Assembly (NCBI GenBank): GCA_014653815.1 | Contig: JACWDZ010000001.1 | Location: 124,001 to 188,000, forward strand | Reading direction: 5' to 3' | DNA: 64,000 nt | Source of the DNA: Pelagibacterales bacterium SAG-MED29 | Lineage (GTDB): Bacteria > Pseudomonadota > Alphaproteobacteria > Pelagibacterales > Pelagibacteraceae | Made by a program: the position numbers and the translations under genes | Part shown: piece by piece, positions 19,167 through 29,249 of the stretch | Numbering within the stretch: position 1 is the first letter of the stretch | How the letters are laid out: each line of letters begins with the position of its first letter | Notes under the pieces: model-generated | Database searches by the model: none | Seen by the model: the letters and a program-made list of their open reading frames with translations, nothing else | What the model was told of the DNA's origin: nothing

Positions 19167-20074
19167 TAAAGAGCTACTATAGCTGCTGCTATTGAAGCTA
19201 AACGGGCTTGAGTATCATCAGCGCGACTTGTAATTACAACTGGGACTTTGCCCCCAACAACCACACCAGCTGCACAAGCTCCCATAAAATAAATCATCAT
19301 CTTAACTAGAGCATTTCCAGACTCAACATTAGGAACTAATAAAATATCTGTTTTACCTGCAACTGCATTTTTAATCCCTTTTATTTGAGCTGCGTTTTTC
19401 GAAACTGAATTATCAAAAGCCATCGGTCCAAAAACATCAGCTTCGATACCTTCTTTTAAAGCTCTCTCTGTAAGCTCTTTTGCTTCTTTTGAACTTGGCA
19501 TGCTATCCAAAATTTCTTCTGTAGCTGATAAAACTGAAACTTTAGGTTTATTAATCCCAATTCTTTTTGCAAATTCTACTGAGTTTTTTAATATATGAAT
19601 TTTAGTTTCTAATTTTGGCAAAACGTTCAAAGCACCATCTGTAATAATAAAAGGCTTATCATTTTTTTCTAATGTCATATGCCAGATATGACTCAATCTT
19701 TTTTTACCTATTAAATTTAGATCTCTTTTTAAAACTGCTTTCATTAATACATCAGTATGGATATGACCTTTTACTAGTATTTTTACCTTACCTTCACTTG
19801 CCATTTTAGCTGCAATTAATGCAGTGTTATTTTCTACTGGTTCATGAGTAATTTCATATTTTGAAATGTCCCATTTAATATCTTTTGCTAATTTTTCTAT
19901 GATTGTTTTGTCACCAACGAAAACTGGATCTATTAAACCTTCATTAACAGCTTGTTTTGCAGACTCTATTGAAAGAGATTTGCCAGCATTAACAATTACT
20001 ACTTTTATTGGACCTTTAGTTTTAGCAATTTTTAATAAATTTTCTGGACAGATAATTTCTTTCCTAGATAGCAT
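19166..20074 (-). CDS. pta: Phosphate acetyl/butyryltransferase
   Basis: PTA/PTB family pattern (VLMKAVLKRDLNLIGKKRLSHIWHM; ALVKMMIYFMGACAAGVVVGGKVPVVITSRADD). Confidence 0.88.
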   Translation of the reverse strand: MLSRKEIICPENLLKIAKTKGPIKVVIVNAGKSLSIESAKQAVNEGLIDPVFVGDKTIIEKLAKDIKWDISKYEITHEPVENNTALIAAKMASEGKVKILVKGHIHTDVLMKAVLKRDLNLIGKKRLSHIWHMTLEKNDKPFIITDGALNVLPKLETKIHILKNSVEFAKRIGINKPKVSVLSATEEILDSMPSSKEAKELTERALKEGIEADVFGPMAFDNSVSKNAAQIKGIKNAVAGKTDILLVPNVESGNALVKMMIYFMGACAAGVVVGGKVPVVITSRADDTQARLASIAAAIVAL

Positions 20075-21071
20075 TTAATTCATCCATTTCTTTTAAAATT
20101 TTTGAAGGTATAGATATATCTTTATTTAAATTTTTTTTATATACTTTATTTTTTCTCTCTCCTGGATACAGAATTGAACTAAAACCTTTTGCTTTTGGAA
20201 GTTTTTTCACAATTTTGATATTTTTTTTTATTTCTTTGATAAAATTTAGTCCTACAAAAACTTTAGGGTCAATTGTAATAAATAAATGACCTACGTTTTG
20301 TGGGCCTGTAAAATCATCAAAGGGATCTTTTGTTTTTCCTCCATGACTGCTTCCAGTTAGAACACCACTTAAAATATCAACCATCCAAGCCAAACCAGAA
20401 CCTTTAAAGCTGGCAATAGGCAGCTGAGATCCCAACAAAGCTTCTTTAGCATTAGTTGTAATTTTACCAGATTTATTTAAGGCAACACCATATGGAATTT
20501 TTTCACCGAGTTTATGCGCTCTTCTTATCTTTCCTCTATTAATTATCGAAGTTGAAGTATCTAAAATAAAAGGAACTTTACCAGTTGGAACACCAAAACA
20601 AATTGGGTTAGTTCCAAACAAAGATTTTTTTGCTCCGTGAGGTGCTAAAGCAGGAGGAGCATTTGTAAAACAAAAAACTATTAGATTTTTTTTTACTGCT
20701 TGATCTGCGTAAAAACTAGACAATCCATAATGACCACTTTTTTTTACGGCAACTAAACCAATTCCAGTTTTTTTTGCATTTTTTATTGCCTGATTAATTG
20801 CAGTTTGAGCAGATACAAAGCCAATACTATTATCTGCATCAATATGAGAAATGGATGAGGTTAGTTTTTTAATTTTTATTTTTGGTCTTGGATTAATTAA
20901 TCGTTTTTTTATTCGATCACAATACATCTTAAGTCTTATTAAGCCATGAGATTTAGCCTCAATAAGTTCTGCTTTAATTAAATAATCAGCACAAATTTCT
21001 GAATGTTTTTTTGATAATTGGTATTTACTAAAAATTTGTATTAGTTTTGCTCTTAATATATTTTTTTTCAC
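20064..21071 (-). CDS. Ldh_2-family malate/L-lactate/sulfolactate dehydrogenase (ComC-type possible)
   Basis: SHGLIRLKMYCDRI, VKKSGHYGLSSFYADQA, GTNPICFGVPTG. Confidence 0.85.
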   Translation of the reverse strand: MKKNILRAKLIQIFSKYQLSKKHSEICADYLIKAELIEAKSHGLIRLKMYCDRIKKRLINPRPKIKIKKLTSSISHIDADNSIGFVSAQTAINQAIKNAKKTGIGLVAVKKSGHYGLSSFYADQAVKKNLIVFCFTNAPPALAPHGAKKSLFGTNPICFGVPTGKVPFILDTSTSIINRGKIRRAHKLGEKIPYGVALNKSGKITTNAKEALLGSQLPIASFKGSGLAWMVDILSGVLTGSSHGGKTKDPFDDFTGPQNVGHLFITIDPKVFVGLNFIKEIKKNIKIVKKLPKAKGFSSILYPGERKNKVYKKNLNKDISIPSKILKEMDELNAI

Positions 21072-21502
21072 TTAATTTTTTTGTTTCCCTTTCTTTCCCA
21101 ATAATCAATTCTTTGTTTTTGATTTTCCACTAAATTTTTACACATAAGACCATATTTTTTAACAAAAGATGCAAAATCTTCTTTTGCTAATTTAGTAAAT
21201 CTTTCTACTTCTTGTTTAGTTGTTTTAGACATAGTTGCAGGTTTTAAACCTAAAACTTCACCTAAATCATGATTAAACTTTAAAGTAACATCTGCACTCT
21301 TTTCTAAGCTTTCAATAATATTTTTTTCTTTTTTTGTTTTTTTAAAGCTTGCTGCGCTTACTTTATAAAAACTATAACAAGCAACATAATCTTTTTGAAT
21401 ATTTTCTATTATATATTTTGCTACTTTTTCTTCTTTAGTCTTTTCAATAGCAGATGCAGACCAAGGATAAAATATGAGAATTAAATATAATATTTTTTTC
21501 AT
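21068..21502 (-). CDS. Small secreted protein of unknown function
   Basis: Signal peptide; 4-bp overlap with downstream gene. Confidence 0.55.
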   Translation of the reverse strand: MKKILYLILIFYPWSASAIEKTKEEKVAKYIIENIQKDYVACYSFYKVSAASFKKTKKEKNIIESLEKSADVTLKFNHDLGEVLGLKPATMSKTTKQEVERFTKLAKEDFASFVKKYGLMCKNLVENQKQRIDYWERKGNKKIK

Positions 21503-21517
21503 TTTAATATTTATATA

Positions 21518-22399
21518 TTAATCTATCCATTCTTTAAATTTTTTGGTATTTTTTGAAATATATTCTGGCAAGTCATTAATATCTAATTTTTTTAAAGACC
21601 CTGAGCTGATAACTTTATTTTTTCTTTTATCTGCAAAATGATCATAAATTACTTTTTTTTCTTGAATATTTTTTTTAACATCTTCTATACTTATTCCACT
21701 TTCTTCATATTCAAGATGGTGTAAAAAATTTCTCATTTTATAATCAATTTGTTCTGCATTTTTAATGTTTGTAAAATGCCAACCTCCATTTTCAATAAAA
21801 TTAATATCGCTATATTTTTTTTTGGAAAAAAAACTATCTAATCTCCATAATGGATATTTTTTAGACTTAACATTTCTTAACCATTGAGGACTAATTAAAT
21901 CTTTCTTTTTACAAATCTTGCTTCCAGACCATAAAAAATCAGGGTAAACTAAGTTTAATTTATAATAAAACATTTTTTGTTTAAATATTGTGATTTTATT
22001 TTTATATTTAAAATTATTTAGATTAGGAATCTCGTCTAAGTCATTAATTATAATTAAATCATCATCTAAAAATCCTGTTAATTTACTAGCTAAATAATTT
22101 CTTTGATAATTTTCTCTTATAAGCGCATTATCAAGAATCTTAGAATTTTTTTTTATTATGTTATCATTTTCGTTAATTTTACGTAATGTGTCTGGTTGTT
22201 TATCTACCAGCACATAAGAAATTTTATCTTTGAATTTTGAGAAATTATTTATATTAAAATTTAATTTTTTTGGTATTCCTTTATGATTAAACGCAGCTTC
22301 ACAAATAATAAAATGCGATACAAATTTATTCAAAATATTTAAACGAATATCTAACATCATGTCTTCATCAAAATACATGAAACAGTCAATAATTTTCAT
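21518..22399 (-). CDS. Glycosyltransferase family 17-like protein
   Basis: IIDCFMYFDEDMMLDIRLNIL, FIICEAAFNHKG, DLIIINDLDEIPN. Confidence 0.78.
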   Translation of the reverse strand: MKIIDCFMYFDEDMMLDIRLNILNKFVSHFIICEAAFNHKGIPKKLNFNINNFSKFKDKISYVLVDKQPDTLRKINENDNIIKKNSKILDNALIRENYQRNYLASKLTGFLDDDLIIINDLDEIPNLNNFKYKNKITIFKQKMFYYKLNLVYPDFLWSGSKICKKKDLISPQWLRNVKSKKYPLWRLDSFFSKKKYSDINFIENGGWHFTNIKNAEQIDYKMRNFLHHLEYEESGISIEDVKKNIQEKKVIYDHFADKRKNKVISSGSLKKLDINDLPEYISKNTKKFKEWID

Positions 22400-22401
22400 A
22401 A

Positions 22402-23097
22402 TTATGCTTTATACTTTTTCATAGAAGAATTGGCTAGTATCAAATTAGGATCTAAAAAAGTTTTTGATTTTTTTATCTTTTGAAAAGATTTAAAAGCAAA
22501 AATTGCAATTGGAAGCTCTGTACATCCTAGGATTATTTTTTTACATTTCATTTTAATTAAATAATTTACCGCAGGCTTAATGGCTTTTTCAGCTTCTTTT
22601 ATTCTACCCATTTTTACTAGTTTGATAGATTTATTAACATTTTTAAACTGAATTGTTTTAATTGGACTAACTAATTCAAATTTTTTATCAAAAAATTTAT
22701 TATACACGCCTGTTCTTAAAGTTCCTTCTGTAGCTAATAATCCTATTTTTGAGTTCTTTTTACAGGTTTTGACGGTATGTAAATAAACTTCTTTAGGCAT
22801 ACTAATGATAGGAATTTTAGTTTTCTTTTGTAAATCATCAAACCAGTAATGCGCTGTATTGCATGGAATAACAATGAATTTACATTTACTTTTTTCTAAA
22901 AATTTGCAGCCAGATAAAAGACTCTTAAAAACTTTATTATATTTATGAAGATTTTCTGGCCGTCCAGGTATATTTGACTTGTTATATAAAACAAACAAAG
23001 GGTACTTTTGATCTATTTTGCCTTTGTTGAGTTTTGCTAATTTATTGCAGAAATCAAGACCAGCTTGAGTTCCCATACCCCCTAAGATTCCAATCAT
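22402..23097 (-). CDS. Aspartate/glutamate racemase family protein
   Basis: GILGGMGTQAGLDF, VIPCNTAHYWFDDL, KIILGCTELPIA. Confidence 0.88.
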   Translation of the reverse strand: MIGILGGMGTQAGLDFCNKLAKLNKGKIDQKYPLFVLYNKSNIPGRPENLHKYNKVFKSLLSGCKFLEKSKCKFIVIPCNTAHYWFDDLQKKTKIPIISMPKEVYLHTVKTCKKNSKIGLLATEGTLRTGVYNKFFDKKFELVSPIKTIQFKNVNKSIKLVKMGRIKEAEKAIKPAVNYLIKMKCKKIILGCTELPIAIFAFKSFQKIKKSKTFLDPNLILANSSMKKYKA

Positions 23098-23118
23098 AAG
23101 TTGCTATTAATATGTTAT

Positions 23119-25260
23119 TTAAAAAACTTTAAAAGCATTAAATTTCAGAAAGTTTTGATGTCCAATACCATTTTTATCAATTCGATTTATTGTGCTTGAT
23201 AAATTCCATCCATTGTTGAAATTCCAGTCAAAACCTGTTTCAGCAAGTATTGAAGATGAAAAATCTTTCTTGATATTAGTGGTGTATTGATTTGATGAAC
23301 TAGTGACATAATTGGCTTTTAAAGTAGAGTCCTCAGTTAAGTCTTCATTGAAATCTAACTTAAGATAAGGCAAGAATTTTGATGTTTTTAAACCAAAGTC
23401 TGCATGAATTACTGTTCCTAATGTTATTGAAGTACTTTTTAAATCCCTATCATCATAACTTAACCTTAAATTGCTATCTCCCTTTTCAGAATAATCGTCA
23501 AACATGGTATAGCTAAAGTTGAAACTTGAGTAATTACTAAAAGTGATTTTGTTAAGAGTTTTAGCAAAATTGTACTTTATCGCTCCAAACGCTTGTTGAC
23601 TTTTTAACTCACCGGTAACTTTAGTATCATTTGCAACATCAACAACTCTTGTAGTTGATTGAGCTGTTTCTCCAAAACTTAAAAAAGTGTCAAAAGCTCC
23701 TTTAGAGTTCTCATTATCTGAAAACCAAGTATTATAAAAAGAAATATTTATGTTATCTGATTTGAATTTAGATCCATCAGTACTAATCGTTACATCTTCA
23801 TTTTCCTCTCTGATAGCAAATCCAAATAACGAGTTATCTGTTAGATCAATGTCTGCACCCATAGTAAATCCATTTGAATCATTTCTTCTTCCTAATTGAT
23901 TGATATTAAAGTCAATGCCACCTGATGATATTAAGCCATTGCTCCAAACAGCCCATTTTTTAGGCTCAAGACCAAAACCATCTTTTAAATATTTAGTTAA
24001 TGGAAGTTCACTTATAAAACTATCAACACTGTCTTTTGAAATACCTTTGTTGTCTAATCCAATTTGAGAATATTTTTTTATATAATGTTCTGCTAATCTT
24101 TTTTCTACATTTTGATCAGCACCGCTGTTAGCTAGAGCTAATTTTATATTACTTAATTTTAAACTGTTATTTTCTCCAGTTCTTCTGTATTGTTCCATTC
24201 TACTAAGCACAGTATTAGTAGAATTAAACATCCATCTTTTTACACTTTCTGTTTGCGCCTCCACCATACCAGCTAACTGTTTATCATCAAAAGCTTCATG
24301 AGTGCTTCCACTTGCTTCAATAGAGTTAATAGTTAATGTCGTTGTTCCAGATACGGTTGCGGTTTCTCCATTAAGTCCACCATATTCAATTATGTAAGCA
24401 GTTTGTGTATGAGTTGTCCGTAAATCATTCCACTTTCCACTTGCAGTGTAAAATTGACCACGACTTTCATTACCAGAATTGTTTGGTTCACCAGAATTCC
24501 AATTTTGATAAGAATATCCATCATCAACTTCGCATCCATCGCTTTCATCTATATCATCACAAAAAAAAGTTTTACCAGCTTCCGGTCCTGTAACCCATTG
24601 CCAATGACCTTCAACAGTTGTTCCAGTTGTTTCGTCATTATCATCACTGGCACCAATCCATGAATTTGCACTTACTTTTTCTTTTATAAAAGCATTTTCT
24701 CCAGCGCTTGTAATTGTAACTAAATATCCTGTTAATCCTTCATAAGTACTAGCTGCAGCTAAAGTTTTTGCTTGTGACCAAGTTTTTGTTGCTGAAACTA
24801 CTTCATAATAATGACCCGTACCTGAATAGTAATTAGTTCCCGCCGGTGTTACCGCAAGTGTAATTGTTGGCGATCCTTCAGCACCATCTCCTTTAAAAGA
24901 TAATGTTGCTAAAGCAGTATTTATATCATCTTGTGTTCCTCTAAATCCAATTTCGTCTAAACTGCTTCCAGAACAATCAGATGCTTCTGAGTCCGCATCA
25001 GATGTATAACCACAATAACCATTAGCTCTTAAAGTATCTGTAGTAGTTGTAATTTTTACATTTCCCGCAGAAGCAGTAGCAGTCACTAAAAGAGTACCAT
25101 CAAAACCACTTATACTAGGTGCTGTTCCAGAGTCTGAGAGTAAAACGAAATCTGAAGTATCTGCTGTTAAAGATGACGGCATAGTAACTTCGCCAGACCA
25201 AGCATTATTATTAAGTAATAAAGTTACACCTATAGCAGCTATCTTTAACCATGCTCTCAT
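23119..25260 (-). CDS. Autotransporter-like outer-membrane protein with C-type-lectin-like passenger domain
   Basis: Signal peptide; CTLD pattern (YYEVVSATKTWSQAK...WIGASD...NWNSGEPNN...GKWNDL...AYIIEYGG); C-terminal beta-barrel-like repeats ending in F. Confidence 0.78.
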   Translation of the reverse strand: MRAWLKIAAIGVTLLLNNNAWSGEVTMPSSLTADTSDFVLLSDSGTAPSISGFDGTLLVTATASAGNVKITTTTDTLRANGYCGYTSDADSEASDCSGSSLDEIGFRGTQDDINTALATLSFKGDGAEGSPTITLAVTPAGTNYYSGTGHYYEVVSATKTWSQAKTLAAASTYEGLTGYLVTITSAGENAFIKEKVSANSWIGASDDNDETTGTTVEGHWQWVTGPEAGKTFFCDDIDESDGCEVDDGYSYQNWNSGEPNNSGNESRGQFYTASGKWNDLRTTHTQTAYIIEYGGLNGETATVSGTTTLTINSIEASGSTHEAFDDKQLAGMVEAQTESVKRWMFNSTNTVLSRMEQYRRTGENNSLKLSNIKLALANSGADQNVEKRLAEHYIKKYSQIGLDNKGISKDSVDSFISELPLTKYLKDGFGLEPKKWAVWSNGLISSGGIDFNINQLGRRNDSNGFTMGADIDLTDNSLFGFAIREENEDVTISTDGSKFKSDNINISFYNTWFSDNENSKGAFDTFLSFGETAQSTTRVVDVANDTKVTGELKSQQAFGAIKYNFAKTLNKITFSNYSSFNFSYTMFDDYSEKGDSNLRLSYDDRDLKSTSITLGTVIHADFGLKTSKFLPYLKLDFNEDLTEDSTLKANYVTSSSNQYTTNIKKDFSSSILAETGFDWNFNNGWNLSSTINRIDKNGIGHQNFLKFNAFKVF

Positions 25261-25360
25261 AAAAAACCCAAAATGATTATTTCTTAATTATTTATATTAA
25301 TTTAAGGCAGATTATTCAACAGTCAGAATAGCTTCAATTACCGATTGAAAAAAAGGTTTT

Positions 25361-27271
25361 TTATCCTTTTCCTCGCCAAGGAATAGTTTTATCAATGATT
25401 TTTCTAATTGTGATATCAAATAATAAACCAAGCATACCCATAATAAATATTGTGATCCATATCACCTCATATTGAAAGTATTTTTTAGCAACATTTTCCA
25501 CAAATCCAACACCTGTTGTTCCCGCCAAAAATTCTGCAGCAACTAAAGTTCCCCAGCACATTCCTGTAGCAACTCTTATTCCAGTAAGTATTTCAGGTAA
25601 TGAATTTGGAAAAATAACATGTCTTAAAATTTGCCATTTAGATGCTCCGAGAGAGTGCGCAGCATGTATTTTTGATAATTGTGTGCCAGATGCACCTGCT
25701 CTTGCTGAAATTATCATTATAGAAAGTGAAACCATGAATAGTAGAAAAACTTTACCAAAATTGTCTATACCTAGCACAGAGATAACTAAAGGCGCCCAAG
25801 CTAAAGGAGGAACTGGTCTATATAATTCAATTAATGGATCAAAAAATCCTTTAGCAAATCTATTTAAACCCATATATAATCCTAATGGAACCCCAACTAC
25901 TATTCCTGCTACCAATCCAAGAAAAACTCTTAAAAATGAATCCCATATGTGACCAGTTGGAATAGGTATTTTAAATAATTCAAAATCACCTGATACAACA
26001 TTTAAAACTTTACTTTTGAAATTAGGTTTAATTTCTCCTTTTTCATTATGAACCGGGTACTCCCCAGGTAAAATATCTGCAATCCAATCTGGAAGAACAA
26101 ATCCAATAATTTTACCTACATCCATCATTTCATACCAAATTAAAGGAATCTGTTTAAAACCCACATTTGGGTTTAACATTAAAGCAAATTTATTAAGTGT
26201 ATCCGAAGGTTTTGGAAGCCATCTTCCTGAACCTTGTTCTGTGCAGCTAGGACCACTAGACATAATTGTTCCAGATGGGAACAAGAAAAAATCCACCCAT
26301 TTAAGACCACCTTGTTCTTTTTTTTGTAATTTATCAAAATTTACAATTGAAGCCTGCATTTCTATTAAGGTTTGAGGTGGAAATATACTTGCATACTCTA
26401 TTCTTCTCGCAATTTTAAGAATATCTTTTGCGAAAGAAGATGTAATTTCATTTGAATCATCAAATGTAGATCTAAATTCTTTAATTTCATTTTTAAGGTT
26501 TTCTAATGCTGAAGCATATTGAGCATTATGATTTCGTAGTTCAAAAAATTCATCACTTATTAAATTTAATTCTGCTGCTGCAGCTTGAAATTTTAAACCT
26601 TTTTTGGTTTTTGGAATTGATGGTATTTCAACTGCGTTATCTAAAGATGTACTAGAAGCACCCCAATTACCTTCCTGTTTTGCAAGCTCAATTCTCTTAG
26701 TTTCATCTTCTGATTTTTCAAAAGGGTAATCCTTTTTAATAAAATCATTGGTTAAATTATTAATTTTTTTTGTGATTAAATTTATTTGTTCTTTAGTTTG
26801 ATTTTCTAAAAGATTTTCATTTGTGAGTAATGGAATTGTGTTTTTTGTTTGAACCACAAAATCTAATAGTTTGTTTTTGTTTTGATTTTCTACATCATTT
26901 GATTTTTCTATCAAAAGAATAATTTTATCTAAGTTTTTTGTTTCAGTCTCAATTACTGAAGTACTTTTGAGCTGCCTTTCTTCAATTGGAAATAAATATT
27001 TAAGTGAAAGAAGCGATTCGTCAACTTTTCCAACCTGACAAAGTTCGTTGGCGGACTTTGGAAAAAATGATTTTGCTATATCCCATGAATAATAAAGCCA
27101 TACTAATAATAAAAAACTACTTCCAACTATAACCCAATGAATTCCACCTTGTGCTCTTTCAGGATTCCCAAAAACAGCATCAACTTTTTCAGTTTTGATT
27201 AATCGCCTTCCATATAAAACACATCCAACGATAGCAAAAAAAAATACAAATGTTAAAAAAGCTGTGATCAT
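25361..27271 (-). CDS. tauC: Taurine-type ABC transporter permease with long N-terminal extension
   Basis: C-terminal BPD permease domain (VFPNSLPEILTGIRVATGMCWGTLVAAE); about 350-400 aa extension. Confidence 0.85.
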   Translation of the reverse strand: MITAFLTFVFFFAIVGCVLYGRRLIKTEKVDAVFGNPERAQGGIHWVIVGSSFLLLVWLYYSWDIAKSFFPKSANELCQVGKVDESLLSLKYLFPIEERQLKSTSVIETETKNLDKIILLIEKSNDVENQNKNKLLDFVVQTKNTIPLLTNENLLENQTKEQINLITKKINNLTNDFIKKDYPFEKSEDETKRIELAKQEGNWGASSTSLDNAVEIPSIPKTKKGLKFQAAAAELNLISDEFFELRNHNAQYASALENLKNEIKEFRSTFDDSNEITSSFAKDILKIARRIEYASIFPPQTLIEMQASIVNFDKLQKKEQGGLKWVDFFLFPSGTIMSSGPSCTEQGSGRWLPKPSDTLNKFALMLNPNVGFKQIPLIWYEMMDVGKIIGFVLPDWIADILPGEYPVHNEKGEIKPNFKSKVLNVVSGDFELFKIPIPTGHIWDSFLRVFLGLVAGIVVGVPLGLYMGLNRFAKGFFDPLIELYRPVPPLAWAPLVISVLGIDNFGKVFLLFMVSLSIMIISARAGASGTQLSKIHAAHSLGASKWQILRHVIFPNSLPEILTGIRVATGMCWGTLVAAEFLAGTTGVGFVENVAKKYFQYEVIWITIFIMGMLGLLFDITIRKIIDKTIPWRGKG

Positions 27272-28068
27272 TAATTGTCTTTACCCATTATTTCTTCTTC
27301 CATATCCCATATCATTGAGAGAATTTCCTCTCTCTTAGAAACGAATTCTTTATTATTTTTGATTTCTCTTAAATCACCCTTAAGACCCATTGATGCGAAA
27401 GGTAACTTATATTCTTTATGAATTCTTCCAGGTCTGGGAGCCATAACATAAACTTTTTCTCCAAGTAACAGTGCTTCCTCAACTGAGTGGGTTATTAAAA
27501 TAATTGTTTTTCCTGTTTCTTTCCAAATTTTTAGAACCAATGACTGCATTTTTTCTCTCGTCAATGCATCTAAAGCTCCTAAAGGCTCATCCATTAAAAT
27601 TAAATCAGGATCATTTATTAAACATCTAGCTAAAGCTACTCTTTGCTGCATACCTCCTGATAATTGGTAAGTGGGAGTGTTGCCAAAACCTTTTAATCCA
27701 ACAATATCTAACCATTCGTCAACTTTTTTTTGAGTATGAGTAGCATCCTCTTTTTTCATTCTCAAACCAAAATTTACATTTTCAGCAACAGTTAACCATT
27801 CAAATAATGCACCTTGCTGAAAAACCATTCCTCTATCTACACCTGGTCCATTGATTTCTCTATTATTAAGAGTAATTTTTCCTGAAGTTGGTCTTATAAA
27901 TCCTGCAGTAATATTTAATAAAGTTGTCTTCCCACATCCTGAGGGACCAAGTACGGTTAAAAGTTCTCCTTTTTTTATTGTAAAATTTAAATCTTTTAGC
28001 GCATGAACCGTTTCTCCTTTTGGAGTTTTAAATATCATATTTAAGTTTTGAGAAATTAAGTCGCTCAT
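27271..28068 (-). CDS. tauB: Taurine-type ABC transporter ATP-binding protein
   Basis: GPSGCGKTT Walker A, LSGGMQQRVALAR signature, LILMDEPLGALD Walker B. Confidence 0.9.
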   Translation of the reverse strand: MSDLISQNLNMIFKTPKGETVHALKDLNFTIKKGELLTVLGPSGCGKTTLLNITAGFIRPTSGKITLNNREINGPGVDRGMVFQQGALFEWLTVAENVNFGLRMKKEDATHTQKKVDEWLDIVGLKGFGNTPTYQLSGGMQQRVALARCLINDPDLILMDEPLGALDALTREKMQSLVLKIWKETGKTIILITHSVEEALLLGEKVYVMAPRPGRIHKEYKLPFASMGLKGDLREIKNNKEFVSKREEILSMIWDMEEEIMGKDN

Positions 28069-28099
28069 ACGATAATTATATTAAAAATTTTACTAAAAA

Positions 28100-28132
28100 A
28101 ATAGGCACCAATTATGTTAATTGGCGCCTATT
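28100..28132 (-). terminator. Rho-independent terminator/attenuator between tauA and tauB
   Basis: Minus strand aataggcgccaatt-aacat-aattggtgcctatt followed by a T run; 14-bp stem with one G-U pair. Confidence 0.85.
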
Positions 28133-28148
28133 AATTTGATTTCTTAAA

Positions 28149-29087
28149 CTACGGTAAAAACTTTGTAGTTACCGTTCCACCAGGAGTGTCTAAACCTTTT
28201 AAAAACTTTGCAAGATTTCCACTCTTCATAGATTTTTTTGTCTCTTTTGGTGTTAAGAATTTAAAGCCACTTAAAGTATCTTTCATATCAGCAACTTTCA
28301 TTTCTGATTCTTTAGACATAGCTTTCATATCACTTTTACCATTTCTGTATCTCTCGTTAGCTTCATGAGTTAACTCAACGAATGATTTTAACATTCCTGG
28401 GTTTTCTTTCATGAATTTGTTTGTAACAGAAACGATATCAATACCCATAATTCCACCAGCTTTAGCTTCATCTACAGTTAAAAGTCTAGTTCCTACAGAA
28501 GTTGCTGATTTGATAGAATTACCACCAAATAAACAAGCCATAACAACGTCACCACTAACTAAAGCAGCTGCACCTTCTTCAGGGTCCATTGCAATTATGT
28601 TCATTTTCTTTCTGTCAGCACCAACTATTTTCATACTTTCAGTAAAAACATATTCAGCCATAGTTCCTAAAGGAACCGCAACTTTTTTACCTTCAAGTTC
28701 TGAAGCATTAGCTTTTGTAATACCGGATTTTTTTGATGTTACACATGTTGTTCCACCCATACCGTATTCCATAGCTACATCTACTAGCTTAATAGGTGCT
28801 TTAGCTTTAACAGCATTAATGTAAGGCATTAATCCTTGTGAGTAAGAGATATCAATATCTCCAGCTAACATAGCATCAGTCATCGCTACTCCATTGCTGA
28901 AGTTAGTCCATTTAACTGGTACTCCTAATGCTTTTGAGTATGCTTTTTTATTCATATCCTCAAGGTTTGGTGATGGCCATTCTAAAAAGTAAGCAACTCT
29001 TACTTCTTTAGCAGCAGCATTAGCTACTGAGGTATTCAAAGAGAACACAAGCAACGCACCAAATAAAGCGCTAATTATTTTTTTCAT
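28149..29087 (-). CDS. tauA: Taurine-type ABC transporter substrate-binding protein
   Basis: Signal peptide; KEVRVAYFLEWPSPN; TauA/SsuA-type SBP next to tauBC-like genes and a Tpa-like aminotransferase. Confidence 0.82.
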   Translation of the reverse strand: MKKIISALFGALLVFSLNTSVANAAAKEVRVAYFLEWPSPNLEDMNKKAYSKALGVPVKWTNFSNGVAMTDAMLAGDIDISYSQGLMPYINAVKAKAPIKLVDVAMEYGMGGTTCVTSKKSGITKANASELEGKKVAVPLGTMAEYVFTESMKIVGADRKKMNIIAMDPEEGAAALVSGDVVMACLFGGNSIKSATSVGTRLLTVDEAKAGGIMGIDIVSVTNKFMKENPGMLKSFVELTHEANERYRNGKSDMKAMSKESEMKVADMKDTLSGFKFLTPKETKKSMKSGNLAKFLKGLDTPGGTVTTKFLP

Positions 29088-29249
29088 ATTTTCTCCCTAT
29101 ATATAGTTTGTTAATATGTAAGATTTAAAATGAATTTTAATGATAAGTAAACACAAAGAAAAACTAAAATGGGCTTCTTTATTCATACAACTTATAAGTG
29201 TATACATTATTTCTTGATTTAATTTAACAATTGTCTACTACTTTCACCC

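Noticed and set aside
28411-28824. 137-aa plus-strand ORF
   Set aside because: Antisense to tauA; shadow ORF.
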